A stretch of 64,000 nt of DNA from Trema orientale (GCA_002914845.1 JXTC01000017.1:1511262-1575261), one strand, 5' to 3'. Counted from the first letter of the stretch, positions 15,084 to 27,291 are shown. Numbers and translations are program-made. The notes: generated by a model from the sequence alone, not told the origin.

Positions 15084-16199
15084 TCATTGTTCCACCGGAA
15101 CTAAACTCTTCGTGAATGAAAAATCCCAATACTCTATAGCACCCTCCACATTGATGAGAGGTCGAAACCTCTGGCTGTTAATGTTGTAGCAAGCATAACT
15201 AATCAAAGGCTCCTCCCCGTCAGAATTCCCACCAATACTAGACATCATCACAAGCTCATCATCAGTATGAAATTTGAACGGGCGTACATTGATAAACTGT
15301 CGTTCAAAAGTAAGATGCCTGTACCATGTAGAATCTAAAGTATTGAGCACCCACATCTCAATGGATAATGGCCGATCCTTGTTTGAGAGAAACAAAGTCA
15401 GTGACTCATTCCACACGTTGACGCACTCAAAACTCGTTTCGGCAGTTAAACGGTCTTGCGGAAACAAAATGGTACGAAATACCTCTTCAGACATGTCAAA
15501 TGACACGAGCATGTTCGTCGTCTCTGACGATGATTCGCAATAAAAAACACCTTGGCAATACGCGGTGAATCTAGCCTCTGCAGCGCAGGGTGTTTCTACA
15601 GGAAGCTCAATCTCCATCCAGGAGTCACTACTCATGCGGTATACCTCTGCTCTAGAGCTTAGAAATCTGTCTAACGCTATGTTGATGATCTTATAATCAT
15701 TGGTCCTCTGATCGTAGCCAAATCCCACTATTCCAGGGTGCCAACAGTCAGTAATCGACGGTGGCGGAAGTTTTCTAAGTTCCTTGATGGACGGATTAAA
15801 TAAAGTGAATACCCTTAACAATTCATGATGCATGCAAAATATTCCATTGCAGTGATAACGAAGATAGTAATCCCTTGCATATCGTTCTCTCGAGACAAAC
15901 CGCGAACTAAAATCTTCGGTCTCGTAACGGATTTCACCATTGCCACGATCATTGTTGAGCATCGTAAGTAAGGAAAGCGCTTGCTCCTGCCTGATGACAA
16001 TGTACTTGGTGGAGGAGCTATTTTTTAGATGCTGGGCAATAAAACTTGGGTCTTTTATAAGATGATTGATGTGATAATACCAAGAGTGCCCGACACATTT
16101 TGCTTGTACCAGATTTTCAGGAGGCAACAAAGAAAAAATTTTCACCACCAGCTCATCGGGCAAATGATAAGGGAATATTGCCTCTCCAATACCATCCAT
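15084..16199 (-). CDS. F-box protein with F-box-associated (FBA-type) domain
   Basis: Substrate-recognition subunit of an SCF ubiquitin ligase: the F-box binds SKP1 and the C-terminal domain picks the target. The F-box is at residues 8-48 (HLPDELVVKIFSLLPPENLV, KCVGHSWYYHI). It is followed by the LFNPSIKELRKLPPP and GFGYDQRTNDYKIINI motifs that mark FBA type 1 proteins, including the S-locus F-box group. The frame is open from 16274, but I prefer the ATG at 16199 because the F-box then begins eight residues in, as is usual; the longer form would add 25 residues without similarity. The gene is intronless, 371 residues from the preferred start. The target cannot be told. A large foldback element begins 260 bases upstream of the start codon. 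Confidence 0.92.
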   Translation of the reverse strand: MDGIGEAIFPYHLPDELVVKIFSLLPPENLVQAKCVGHSWYYHINHLIKDPSFIAQHLKNSSSTKYIVIRQEQALSLLTMLNNDRGNGEIRYETEDFSSRFVSRERYARDYYLRYHCNGIFCMHHELLRVFTLFNPSIKELRKLPPPSITDCWHPGIVGFGYDQRTNDYKIINIALDRFLSSRAEVYRMSSDSWMEIELPVETPCAAEARFTAYCQGVFYCESSSETTNMLVSFDMSEEVFRTILFPQDRLTAETSFECVNVWNESLTLFLSNKDRPLSIEMWVLNTLDSTWYRHLTFERQFINVRPFKFHTDDELVMMSSIGGNSDGEEPLISYACYNINSQRFRPLINVEGAIEYWDFSFTKSLVPVEQ

Positions 16200-16462
16200 G
16201 TTAAGGAACTGTGCAACAAAATATGAAAATGCATCAAATGAGTTGCATGTAAGACTTATCACAATGCCTTGCAAAAGATATAAATGCTCAACCCAAAATT
16301 TTTATATTTGCAGGTGAAGTGTGACAAACTAGTTAAAGCAAATATTAATTATAACAATAAATTTGAGCACTTAAATCACAAAATAATTCAAAAATACTGG
16401 ATGATCATAAAATACAACACAACTAACTATGTATAACTTCGCCGAAAGCATAACTCCTCTTA

Positions 16463-18274
16463 GGAGAGTTCTACTGTAGGAGGGCTAAATCCTATCTATA
16501 CGAGTGCTTTTCTAACCATTAGATCAAAATTCTAGACTGTAAATCATGAGGTTCAACAGGTACTCTACTATTATCAGCACGAGTACTTTTCTAAATCATA
16601 AAGGTTCAACAGTTACTCTACTATTGTTCGCAAGTTATTAACTTTCATAGTGGATGGTAAGAGAACATCCTGATCCAGGGAATAATCAAAGAGAGAACTG
16701 CCCAAGGAGTACTGTCTTTTGTCATGTTATCCCTTTCTTTATTTATTTATTTTTTTTTTGAATGAGCCTTTCTTTAATTTTTTTTATTTTTATTGTATTT
16801 GTTTTTGCCAGATGTACCTGTTTTAGCTTGATTAATGTATTTTAGGATTAAAACGAGAGACTCACGATATTGATGTCCACTTAAAAATCTTGATTAGTAG
16901 TTGGGCCAAAATTCACATTTTTTTCCGTAAAACATTTTTTAATTAAAAAATAAAAAGATGGTAAATGTGTAATCCACTAAGTACATACTAGCAGAAATGA
17001 AATAAACGTAAGATTAACAAACAGATTAGTTACTAAAAAAACGGTTCAATTTTTAATAAAAGTCATAGATTAGTTACTACTACTGCATACTAAAAAAAGT
17101 TATTCATCATACTATTAAAATAAAATAAAATACATAAATAAAACTCGTTCATTTTTACTACTCTAATATTCAGTATTTTGTTTGATTAGTGTTTAGTTTG
17201 TTAAGGTGAATTCCATGTGCCTATAATTCACATTTCATTAATTTCCAATAAACACCCTCCTATAATAATCCACTGTACTTGTTATCTTATGATACATGCC
17301 ATTGGATGCATTAATAAAGCCATTAACGACAATAAATAATGAAACATTAATACTAATACTTGATGACCGCTTGATTAATGAACCGTATAAGTTATTAATA
17401 ATATTATAGTTGACAAGAATACTCTTATAATTGTTGAATTAATATCTAATGACATTTCTTCGGGAAAGATATTGTGATTTCATTCAGGTGTTCCTGTGGG
17501 TCAAAAAAGAAAAATTAAGTTTTAAACAGATTAATTAAGTACTAGAATCATGATTCTTCGGGTAAGATATTGCGATTTCATCACTTGAATGAATAGCCAT
17601 TCCAAAAGAATGACAATGAGTAGCTAGGGAATTTACCTTAATAAATCAAATACTAATCATACAAAATAATAAATATTAGCCACATCAATGCAGTAGTAGT
17701 AACTAATATACGACTTCTATTAAAAAAATGAACCATTTTTTTTAGTACGCAGTAGTAATAGTAACTACTCTATGACTTTATTAAAAAATAAACCACTTTT
17801 CTTTGTAACTAATATATGTGTTAACCTTTTGTTTATTTCATCTCTGCTAGTATATACTTTAGTGAATTACACATGAACCATTTTTTTTTTAATTGCAAAA
17901 TATATTTTGAAAAAAAAAAATTGTGAATTTTGGCCCAACTACTAACCAAGATTTTTACGTGGACATTAATATATTGTTACTATCACACGTTTAAATCCCA
18001 AAATATGCTAATCAAGTCTAAACAAAGTACATTTAGCAAAACAAACAAACAAAAAAGGTACAATAGGACAAAAGGTTGTACACACTTGGGCAGCACTCTA
18101 TTTGGTTACTCCCTGGATGTCTCTACCATCCACTATGAAAGTTATTAACTTATGGATGAAAATAGACTAACTACTGAATCTTTATGATTTTACAATCTTA
18201 GGATTTTGATTTAATGGTAAAAAAAACACACTTATGGGTAAGATTGATTTTAACCCTCTTATAATAGAATTCTC
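16463..18274. mobile_element. Large foldback element, about 1.8 kb with 0.65-0.75 kb inverted arms
   Basis: The left arm (about 16,463-17,215) and right arm (about 17,625-18,274) are diverged inverted repeats of each other. Matching landmarks include GTTATTAACTTTCATAG (16,636 and inverted near 18,133), TAGTTGGGCCAAAATTCAC (16,902 and inverted near 17,924) and TACTAGCAGARATGAAATAA (near 16,987 and inverted near 17,845). The outer end GGAGAGTTCTACTGTAGGAG matches the inverted right end more loosely. No transposase frame exists. A direct repeat with CTTCGGGWAAGATATTG sits in the loop near 17,458 and 17,554. I found no clear target duplication, so superfamily is open. Confidence 0.85.
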
Positions 18275-18965
18275 AGGCTAATATATGGTGCTAGTATAGA
18301 ATTGTTTGTAATATATAAAACTCTTAAATCTATTCATTGACAGAAAAAAGAAAAAAAACGTTAGGCCCAAGAAGAAAATGTTAGCCCCATTTAGTATTAG
18401 ATTTGGGTTAGCTATTAGGTATAGCCTTATAGGATTGGGAAAATTTTGGGGTCAAAATTAATAAAATGAAAATAGCCCCTTGAAATCAACTCATTCTTCT
18501 TTTTCCATTTCTTTAGGGACTACAGCGACTACGTCAATCAAGCGATTGTAACTATAGACGATACAATTGCCTATCAATCTTTCGCACGAGAAGCATGCCT
18601 GTTGCTCTCCCTCGCATCGACTGTCGTTTTGTCATCACAATGAAATAAGGATTTTTCTAAGAATGAGACGATAATTAGGATTTTGTTTTCTTTAGTAAAA
18701 GGCAATCCATTTTTTTTTTTAAGGATTTGGATATTTATTGATGTCGTATTTTATAAAAATAGATCTGTTATCCTTTAAAAAAATAAATAAATAAAAGCCC
18801 TGTTAAACTTATGGAGAAAAAAGCCCTGTTAAACTTACGGTTCAATTAAATAGATCAGCACATAAAAAATAATACAATGTGGTACAAACCACAATTTTAA
18901 TTATTTATCATTTATCTTTTTACTGTAGGATATTAATCGAAAGACTAACATACTTTTCTTACGTA

Positions 18966-19003
18966 TAGGAGGGAAATTAGCCCTCTTACAATGGAAGCTC
19001 TCC
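18966..19003. repeat. Solitary terminus related to the foldback element
   Basis: The segment reading inverted as GGAGAGCTTCCATTGTAAGA followed by GGGCTAA resembles the outer ends of the 16.5-18.3 kb foldback. No matching partner was found on its left, so this looks like a truncated relative. Confidence 0.4.
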
Positions 19004-20540
19004 AAATTTTTAATTTTTCAAAACTGAAAATTATTCAAAAAATGATATTACCGAACAAGTTTGAAATATAGAAAATTTTGATCATTGTTTTCAGATAAGA
19101 TCCTACTATTAATTTGAAATTTTTGTTTTCAAAATCAGATACAAATCAGCCTATTTCTCATTTTTCTATCTCATCTAAACACCTTTTCAGAAAAAAAACA
19201 AAAAAAAAAACAAAAAAACAAAGGAAAAAAGACGAACAAAGCCTGGTCCTATAATATCATACATAACGAAAAAAAAAAAAAAAGCCTTGTTTAGTTAAAG
19301 ACAAAACCTCAGTGAGTCTAATATTCTCAGATTAGATTTACTTAAACAAAACCTACTATTTCTAGCCAATTAATTAACTCTAACATCTCATCTATTTTCT
19401 ACAACTTTTTAAAAATGAAATGCCTATTTCCCCCCTCTCCTGAATCGTTCTCTCTATCTGGCTTTCTGAGAGCTCTCTCTCTCTAGCATTCTCAGATCAC
19501 TCTCTTCGTTCGCACATGGAAAATAGTGACCGGCTCAATCTCGTTCCCAGTCAGTGAGAGTTAAGTTTCGATTAGAGATAAGTGAGGGAGAAGCTTCGAT
19601 TAGAGACCGGTGAAGCTCCACCTATGGCTGCCATTAGGCGCCAATGGGAGGATTTTGGAAATCGATCAAATTTGAGGGAGAGAAAGCGTTAGAAAAAATT
19701 TCCAACGAGAGAAAGAGATGGAAAACAGGTGAAAATTTTACCAGGATACTAATTTTCAATCAGGATTGGCTATGGTGCATTCTAATTTCGCTACAATTGT
19801 TTTTCCCCTTCCCAAAAGTGGCACATTTTATCTTAACCCCCACAGATTAACTACTTCTTCTTCATCTTCAAAAAATAAAAATAAAATAAAAAAAGAGGAA
19901 AATCTCAGATTAACGTCTGACCAATTATTAGTTAAGCTGAAAAGCAGTAAAACAATGTTTAAAGCATTAGATGAAAATTACCTTGATTCACGGCCTTCCA
20001 GTAGATCTTCAGTACCTTTGTTCCGGTTCCGGTTAATGATGTGCCTCGAGAGGTGATGCATGCAGGACTCCGTGGAGTGGTTTGGAGATGCATGAGGTGG
20101 TGCTGTCTGAGTTATTCTTTCCTCGGTGCTTTTAGTTCTACCTCGTCCAGTCCAGTTTACTGTTTTAATTCTCTGTGCTTTGTAATTATGTCACCTTGTG
20201 TCCCTGCCCATGTATTTACTACTTTGAAAACAGATGAGGAAAAGAGAGCTTACAAAACAGGGGGTGGGTGGGGTGAGAGAGACAGAGAGAGATAGAGATG
20301 GATAGAGACTGGGGTTTTAAGCTTGAACTGGTTTTTAAGTTCATTTATTTTTATTTTGTTTTTTATCCCGAAGTGGTACGATGCTTTGCAAAAGCAGCAG
20401 TTGCCATTTTCGGTGCTTTGGTGTCTACAGCTTTAATCAGATTAAGCAGAAGTCTTTACGTGAGATTGCTCGGAGCACTCTTTCTTGAAGATGCAGAAAG
20501 GATATAATGTTCTGAACCTCCGCTTCACAAAATTTGGAAT
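19004..20540 (+). other. Gene-like but unrecognised stretch
   Basis: A CT-rich patch at 19,430-19,500 is followed by small plus-strand open frames of 68 to 96 codons (19,644-19,850; 19,766-20,056; 20,041-20,295; 20,298-20,507). Base composition is less AT-rich than the flanks, as in old exons. None of the peptides resembles a family I know, and no consistent exon chain could be assembled. It may be a decayed gene or a retroelement piece. I assign no function. Confidence 0.3.
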
Positions 20541-20559
20541 AAAAGATTGCATATACATA

Positions 20560-21290
20560 TATATATATATATAGGTTGCCAATGCAATAGGTATATTTTT
20601 TTAGCCGTTGGATTAGATAGTGATCTAATAGCGGTAATAAAGTGCACGAAAAGACGTACATTATTGGTCAAAATAATACCTATGTATAGATAAAAAATAA
20701 AAAAAAAACTACTGGATTGATGTCTATATATATAATGCCCATATATATATAATGGGCACCAATCCAGTATGTATTTTTTTTTTTTACCTATACATAGGTA
20801 TTATTTTGACTAATATAAAATTTTTCGTGTATATTTTTTTATTCTAAAAAGTAAGAGAGAAAAAAAATATTAATGATGCAGTCTTTTCATGCACCTTATT
20901 ATAACCGTTGGATCACCTTTAGATGATGATCCAATGACTAAAAAAAATACCTACACATAGGTAAAAAAAAATAAATACCTACTGAATTGACAACCATATA
21001 TAATATATATAGGGCACTAATCTAACATGTATTTTTTTTACTATCTATATGTATTGTTTTATTTTCACTTAGATATTATTTTGCCCAATTAAAATTAGTC
21101 ATGCACGTCTTTTTATGATAAAAGGTAAGAAGTGAAAAACCTTAAATAATATGTATTTATTTTTATTATTTTTTTTCAACTACTCAAATTATGATAATCG
21201 TTAGATCACAATCCAACAACTAAAAAAAAAAATATCCATTAATAGGGAAAAAATATATATATTGTATTGGGAACCATATATATATATATA
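20560..21290. mobile_element. Cluster of three related MITE copies, one inverted
   Basis: One unit at about 20,574-20,745 lies inverted relative to units at about 20,752-21,000 and 21,006-21,290. Shared landmarks are ATCCAGTATGTATTTTTTT, TACCTATACATAGGTA with TATTATTTTG, and GCCGTTGGAT or a close variant. The junction of the first two units is a small palindrome around ATGCCCATATATATATAATG. AT dinucleotide runs separate the units. Confidence 0.65.
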
Positions 21291-23360
21291 TAGGCATCTC
21301 GTGGACGATGTCCTATTTTAAGAGATTGGTCTCGTATAAATCTTGTCAATGGGTCGCACGTCGTATTGAATAAAAAATATAATGTTGGGTTACAAATATA
21401 TGATTGGTAACAAGGCACATGTTTTGTATAATATGCTACATGATTTATCATTTTTGTAATTTATACTTAATCAATGGAACATCCAAAAATCTTAGGTAAT
21501 ATATGGTATTTTTCCTATTCCTGATTTTCACAAAGACATCTTAAGTAATATATATATGTATATATATATATATATATATTTACACGTTAAACTGAGGCAT
21601 GAATAAATAATAATTTGGTTTTCTATCTAAATAGAGATATTTTTCTTTTAATAATAAACATAGTCCATTTGTCTGCGTATAAATTCTAAACACATCAATA
21701 AATTAGCAAGTTGGGGTTTTAAAAATTAAAATGACCGATTTAATTCAAATCGATTATGAAAGTATGGATATCCAGTTAAAATTCGATAAGATGAGTATAG
21801 AATTTTGATAACTTGTTAGATTGGTTTTAGTTGGCGGATTGCGTGTTTAAAAATCCAAACTAACTAACAAATCTAACAACATGAAACAATATAAGTTTTT
21901 TTTCCCTGTTATTAATAATATTTGTATTATTAGTATAATATATTCATACATGTGTCAATGTTTATAATTTTAGAAATAATTTTTCTTTTTTGAAATTTAT
22001 TAACATTTCGTTGTGTTTCTAAATCTAATTGTATATTTCTATGCTCTTGGAATAAAAGGCCATGTATTGATAATTGGTCTATTTTCACTACTTTCTATAT
22101 TTGAAATTGACTAAATTAAAATTCAAAGAATTTGGTTATAAAATTAAAAATTGAAAGGAAGACTCAAAGTCAATAGGACTAAAGTCGAAATGAAAAACCG
22201 ATTATTAGAACCGAATTAATTCAATTACTATGGATTAGATCAGATTGGAAAATGCACGAAATTTAGATTCAATTCTCAATTCTAATTCAAGGTTGGATTA
22301 ATTGGTATATGACCAAAATAAGTCAGATTTAATTATCATTCAAACTAACCAAAAAAATAAATTTAAAAAATTCAGGAAATTAGGAAAAAATACCTAAATT
22401 GCTCAAAATAGTTTATTTGAAGCAGAAATTGAAGGAAAATCCATAGTAACCGATCAAAAACGAACCTAATACACTTGAAAACAAAAAAAAATCACATAAT
22501 AGTCGGATTTTACAGCGGTGAGTCGAGAAAATTTATAATCTTTTTAGAACAAAATAGAGCTACAAACACTTATAAATCTGAGAAGAAAATCCTGTAGGAT
22601 TGTTGGGCTAGTCAAAAGGAAGAATATAATAAGAATCAAGAAATTTGGTGGTGATTTAGCTGAAAAATCAAAAAGGGGTTGACGGAGCGATTTTTCCCGC
22701 TCTCGGATCCACTCGGAAAAAGAAGAAGAAGACTGCTGGGGCTGTGCTTGGCCCTAGCTGATATAAGGCCTTACCACGTCCCTTCTGGGGCGAGTGATGT
22801 GATACCTCCTACGTGGACATACCACGTCACTTGCACTAGAAGCAACGTGATATGTTTGCTGCCACGTCGCTTAATATAAAAGCGACGTGATTTTGAGAAA
22901 TGTCACATCGTTTTTGTATGACGTGACGTGACTTTAATATCACGTCATTTGTTGCTCCAAATGACGTGGTATTAGTAACATTGTATATTACTTTTTTAGT
23001 AGTATATGTATGCTAAAATCTATATATCCGTTTGGTCATTGTACTAGTAACTAATTTCACCCCTCAGGACTCAGGAGTTCTTAAGGCAAAGTTAAGTGAC
23101 CTAAATAAGTGAGGTCAATCAAGATTTTTGCTTCTTTACTTTAACCATTAGAAACAATAATATACCAAAGAAAAAAAAAAGAAAAACTACTATTAATTAC
23201 ATCTACATAGTACATACATCCGTTAAATTTCCGTACCTTTGATGTAATTAAGGTATTGTTTTAATGAAGATATATATAAAAAAGAAAAAAAATGAAAATG
23301 AGACTGACAAATAACTGAGTTTTCTCTTTCTGCTTGTTTGTTTTTTTACGAAAGAATATA
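21291..23360. other. AT-rich intergenic DNA with an ACGT-motif cluster at 22.76-22.98 kb
   Basis: No gene recognised. An AT microsatellite lies near 21,546-21,580. At about 22,760-22,980 some ten short ACGTCAC, ACGTCGC or GTGACGT motifs occur in both orientations within 220 bases. This looks like the clustered subterminal repeats of a CACTA-type transposon end, although a promoter with ACGT boxes is possible. The open frame at 22,679-22,879 runs through these motifs and is probably not a gene. Confidence 0.4.
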
Positions 23361-23363
23361 TAC

Positions 23364-23882
23364 TTTGGATAAATGACTCCATTAGTCCCAGAACTAAGGA
23401 GGAAGTCTTACTTTGGTCATTAAACTTTAAATCGTACTGTATTGATCCTTAAACTATTAAAAATATTTCATTTTAGTTCTTTTTGCTATATTGTTTACTT
23501 GATTCTTATCAGAATGTGTACATGAGTTGTATTTCTCATTTTATATTAATGACTTCAATAAAATATTACATTTTAGACATTTTTACGTTGCATTCTTGTC
23601 CAGCATGCAGCTAATTTTTGTTCAACCAGTCATTTTTAAATTACTTCAATTCATGTTCTAATCTCTTTATAGTGTTGGACCATGTTTTCGGATATAAAAT
23701 AAGTACAACAGAATAACAAAATTGTCTCGTATGCTCATTCTATTAAAAATAAAACAAAATATATAACAAACAGGACTAAAATGTCAATTTTTTAATACTT
23801 TAATGATCAAACTGACGCAATTTAAAGTTTAAGGACTAAAGTGAGACTTTTCTCATCATTTAATGAGCAATAGAGACATTTA
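23364..23882 (+). mobile_element. Dispersed MITE-like repeat, family A copy 1
   Basis: Ends are diverged inverted repeats: the left has GATAAATGACTCCATTAG then CTTTGGTCATTAAACTTTAA, and the right mirrors it near 23,810-23,880. The interior (GTTCAACCAGTCATTTTTAA, ATTCATGTTCTAATCTC) is also found, inverted, at 47.4-48.5 kb, which confirms a repeat family. No coding capacity. Confidence 0.65.
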
Positions 23883-24131
23883 TCATATATACTTTTGTTG
23901 TTATTGAATCAATGATCTTTTGGCTTCCATGGCGACGAGTTTACTTCGAACAGAGACAAAAGAGCGTTTAACTTTGCCTCAAATCTACTATAGAACAACG
24001 TTGATTTTCAATTAAACATACCCACGCATGTGTATATATAGTTTTTATGTTAATTTGTATCATGGTATGTGCAAAAACAAATATGTACCATAGATATTTT
24101 GTTGTGACTCTTTAATGACAAGACTTAAAAA

Positions 24132-24660
24132 CACTAAAAGATTTTTAGTGACGGAAAAACAAAATTGACACTAAAACAACATTGTCACGGCAAAAATTGA
24201 TGCTAATTGCAAATAAGTTGTGACTGAAGAATGATTGTGATTAGTAATTATAGAGCCTCAAAAGCTTTTTGTGAGATATATATCACTAGTTGTGACTAAA
24301 ATGTAGAAAATTATCACTAAATAAGTACTTTTAGTTAGTGACTGAAAAATATTGACACTAAAACAGTATTTGTCACAACTCACAACAAAAAATTGATACT
24401 AAATATAAATTAGTTGTGAGTAAAGGATAATTATGACTAATGATAATAGAATTCTAAGAACATTTAGTGTAACTCTTAGTTGTGACTAAAATATCTTTTA
24501 GTCACAACCAAATTTTTGTTAAGATGTACTAAAATTTTTAGCTACGAAACTTTTTAATAACGACGTGATCACGATAATTTTTTGTGAATAGAACTTTTAG
24601 TTACAAAATTTTAAACTTTTAGTCATAATAAAGACTTTTAGTCACAATTTTTTAGCAGTG
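24132..24660. mobile_element. Non-autonomous CACTA-like (En/Spm) element
   Basis: The left end starts CACTAAAAGATTTTTAGTGA and the right end reads inverted as CACTGCTAAAAAATTGTGAC, both with the CACT start expected of this superfamily. Between them TTTTAGTCACAA-type motifs occur many times in both orientations, as in CACTA subterminal regions. The element is about 530 bases, too small for a transposase. I could not see a clean 3-bp target duplication, so one end may be imprecise. Confidence 0.6.
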
Positions 24661-25910
24661 CTCATTAAACCACCAAAGCGTCCTTCCAAATCAAAGTAAC
24701 TTTTTTGTTACAATTTTATCCATTTACAGCTTCGAGCTGTCCTCTTCTCCATGATCATAAATTTAAGCCAGAGAAGTTAATAGGGCTTTTAGATTTCCAG
24801 ATGGGGTGTGGTCAGTTGTGGTGGTGGGTGTATTTTTATCCTATATATACACTTTGGGGTTTCTTATTTAGCTTTCATATGTGTTTCCAATTAAAAACTA
24901 AATATATTACACTTTGGGGGAGACTATATATGGAGAATAAATTGAGTGTCACATGGTTCCTACCTGCGGGTGTACCTATATTCTATAGACTGTTATTTTA
25001 TATACCAAAAATACTCTTTTTTTTCTCCATTAACAATTCCAACTAGTTTGGTAGAATCAATTTGCTAATTTTGGGTTTTATTTTCTTTGTTCCAACAAGT
25101 TTGTTAACTAGCTAGTATTGATAGTTCCGAATTCTAGAGCTCTTTTTTGATAATTGGTTATTTACTGAAGTACATTTGGGTTTTGTTTTTCATGTAATAG
25201 CACAATTAGCTGCTAATTAATGATCGCGTGCATATGTATATATATATATATATTTGCTTTATTACTCATATAGTATTCAATTAATTTGAGAATAATAAAT
25301 ACAATGGAGAAAATTGAGAGTAATAATACTTATTAATTTATAAACTCCGTGAGATTGTAAGGATCTCGAGAGAAAAATGTTGTGAGTAAACTTGAAAAAT
25401 GAGTTGTAAGTGAAAATAACATAGTTGTTAAGTGCATTTTTTTATACATATCCAAAATTCACAAATTTTATTCTATTTTATTTGTGTATTCTCCAACTAT
25501 ATATGGTAATTACAATTATAAGTTACAACAGCAATGAAATTTAAAGGAATGCGTACTTTTAGTCGTAGGACCAAATGATCAAATTAAAAAAATATCCGTA
25601 TTATATAGCTATTGATCTCTAAACTAAAAGGTTAGTTTTAGTTCTTAAATTTTAAAGTTTTCTTCATGTAAGGTCCATAGCTGTATATTTGTTAACATGT
25701 GAATAGAATGAGCATGTGATCAATTTTGAAATGTATATGCCATGTTCTAATATAACCAACTCTACTTATTCCATCCAAATTCCAAACTTTCTAATTTTAC
25801 GTCCACGGAGGTGGCGTCTGCACCATGACATGGCCAAAAATGGCTACGATGTAAGTATAGGAGTGAGGTTTCTTCTCCATATCTCTCTCTCGGTTTCTTC
25901 TCCATATCTC
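24661..25910. other. AT-rich intergenic DNA, no gene supported
   Basis: The 113-codon frame at 24,705-25,046 has no family resemblance and a composition of plain AT-rich translation. An AT microsatellite occurs near 25,235-25,253. The right-hand part probably belongs to the upstream region of the small ORF at 26,036. Confidence 0.35.
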
Positions 25911-25914
25911 TTTC

Positions 25915-26012
25915 ATATCTCTTCCTCTCTCTCTCTCTCTCTCTCTGTCCCTAACTTTCTGTCTCTCTCTCTCTCTGTCCCTAACTTTCTGTCTCTCTCT
26001 CTCTCTCATAGA
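25915..26012. repeat. CT microsatellite with duplicated 38-base unit
   Basis: Runs of CT are interrupted twice by the identical sequence TGTCCCTAACTTTCTGTC, so a block of about 38 bases is duplicated. It ends 24 bases before the ATG of the 55-codon ORF and may form its leader. Confidence 0.7.
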
Positions 26013-26035
26013 TCTCTCTCTACCGCTGTGCGCAA

Positions 26036-26203
26036 ATGGACGTTACGGATCAGATACTTATGGTATTCGGGATCTTGTTTCTCACCTTGTTTGGCTTGGC
26101 ATATACATTAATGCGATGCCGTGAATGTTTTTCGGAAGCCGGCGTCCCCATCGAACCCGTGGGTGCTGTGGAGCTTGCGCAGGTGCCACAAGTCCCACCA
26201 TAG
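26036..26203 (+). CDS. Putative 55-residue single-pass membrane peptide
   Basis: A short complete ORF of 55 codons plus TAG. It starts in a good plant context (CAAATGGA). Residues 6-25 form a strongly hydrophobic segment (QILMVFGILFLTLFGLAYTL), followed directly by a basic, cysteine-bearing stretch (RCRECF) and a Pro/Val-rich tail ending QVPQVPP. The layout suggests an inserted peptide with the charged end on the cytosolic side. I do not recognise the family. Support for a real gene is the third-position GC-rich codon use (GAC, GTC, CCC, GCG) against very AT-rich flanks, and the CT-rich leader-like stretch just upstream. It could equally be a relic of a longer gene; no partner exon was found. 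Confidence 0.5.
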   Translation: MDVTDQILMVFGILFLTLFGLAYTLMRCRECFSEAGVPIEPVGAVELAQVPQVPP

Positions 26204-27291
26204 GAATGTGGCTCTTCCGTTCCGAAGAAGAAAATATATACGTTAGTGTGTTTTGAGAACACGCATCCCATGAGGTACTGTTAATAGCCTTAGTTGTATT
26301 GAACTAATGAGAGTTTATCACCATCTATGTATGATGAACATGCTATTAATTGATATAGATTGCTTATGTTTTATGTAATATATGCATGTTCTTTGGATCG
26401 TAGTCACCTTTTATGATGTATGCACACATGTTTATTTGATGAGTGACACATTAATTATAGACATCCAATTTTAGTTTCAGTATGTGTAATGTTAGTGAAT
26501 CCATGTATGAGAGTTGTCGCTATGTTTTGTGAATCTCTAGCACCTGATTATGTATGATACTTATATCTTATTGATTCAATATTATGCATGATTAGTTTTG
26601 GACATTCATATTTGTGAGAGATTCTTGTATCTTAACATATTATGGTTAAGTGAGTTTTTCTTGTATGATTATATTGTCCAAGTAGAAGAATGTTGGAATA
26701 ATTTATATGGACTATTCACCAGTAACTCATTATATATTAATTAAATTATGTTAACGATAATTATATTTGTATGTATAATTGATTTTGCATAGTATCGCAT
26801 ACGGGCCATAATGGGATGGATGTTTTGTTCACTAACTAGCAAAAAGCTCATGGACTTTCTCATTCCCAATGTTATGGCCAGGCCATGACACCTCCCACCA
26901 TATTTGCCTATATATATGTACATTTGTGTCTTGCGTGGTATTACACCATTTTGAGAGAATGTGAGGAAGAGGAAGAATGATAGGAGCTCAAGCCTCCTTT
27001 TTGCACCCATGAGTTTCTTGATCTTGTAGGCTCGGCGAAAGAGAAGATAACAACTCAAAGGATTTGAAAAGCTAATGAAGTAATCTTACTCACTCTAATA
27101 TATTTGATATACTCAATTTCCATTAGTAATTATTTATGCATTGAATATATTAGATGAGCTACACTTTGCATATTAGATTAATTGTGCTCATCAATATTGA
27201 TTTATTAAAACTATCAGCTATGACATGGTTGAAGCAATGCAAAGATACCATGAGTTTAAAGATCTGTTATGATATATCTGATGGAGTAAGG
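26204..27291. other. AT-rich intergenic DNA
   Basis: Probably begins with the 3' untranslated region of the 55-residue ORF. The 105-codon minus-strand frame at 26,741-27,058 has no recognisable family. Nothing else stands out. Confidence 0.35.

Noticed and set aside
19644..20507. A single multi-exon gene at 19.6-20.5 kb
   Set aside because: No chain of in-phase splice sites joins the small frames and none of the peptides matches a known family, so only an unassigned region was recorded.
25716..26111. 131-codon plus-strand open frame
   Set aside because: The middle is CT-microsatellite translation and it overlaps the 55-codon ORF in another frame. No family resemblance.
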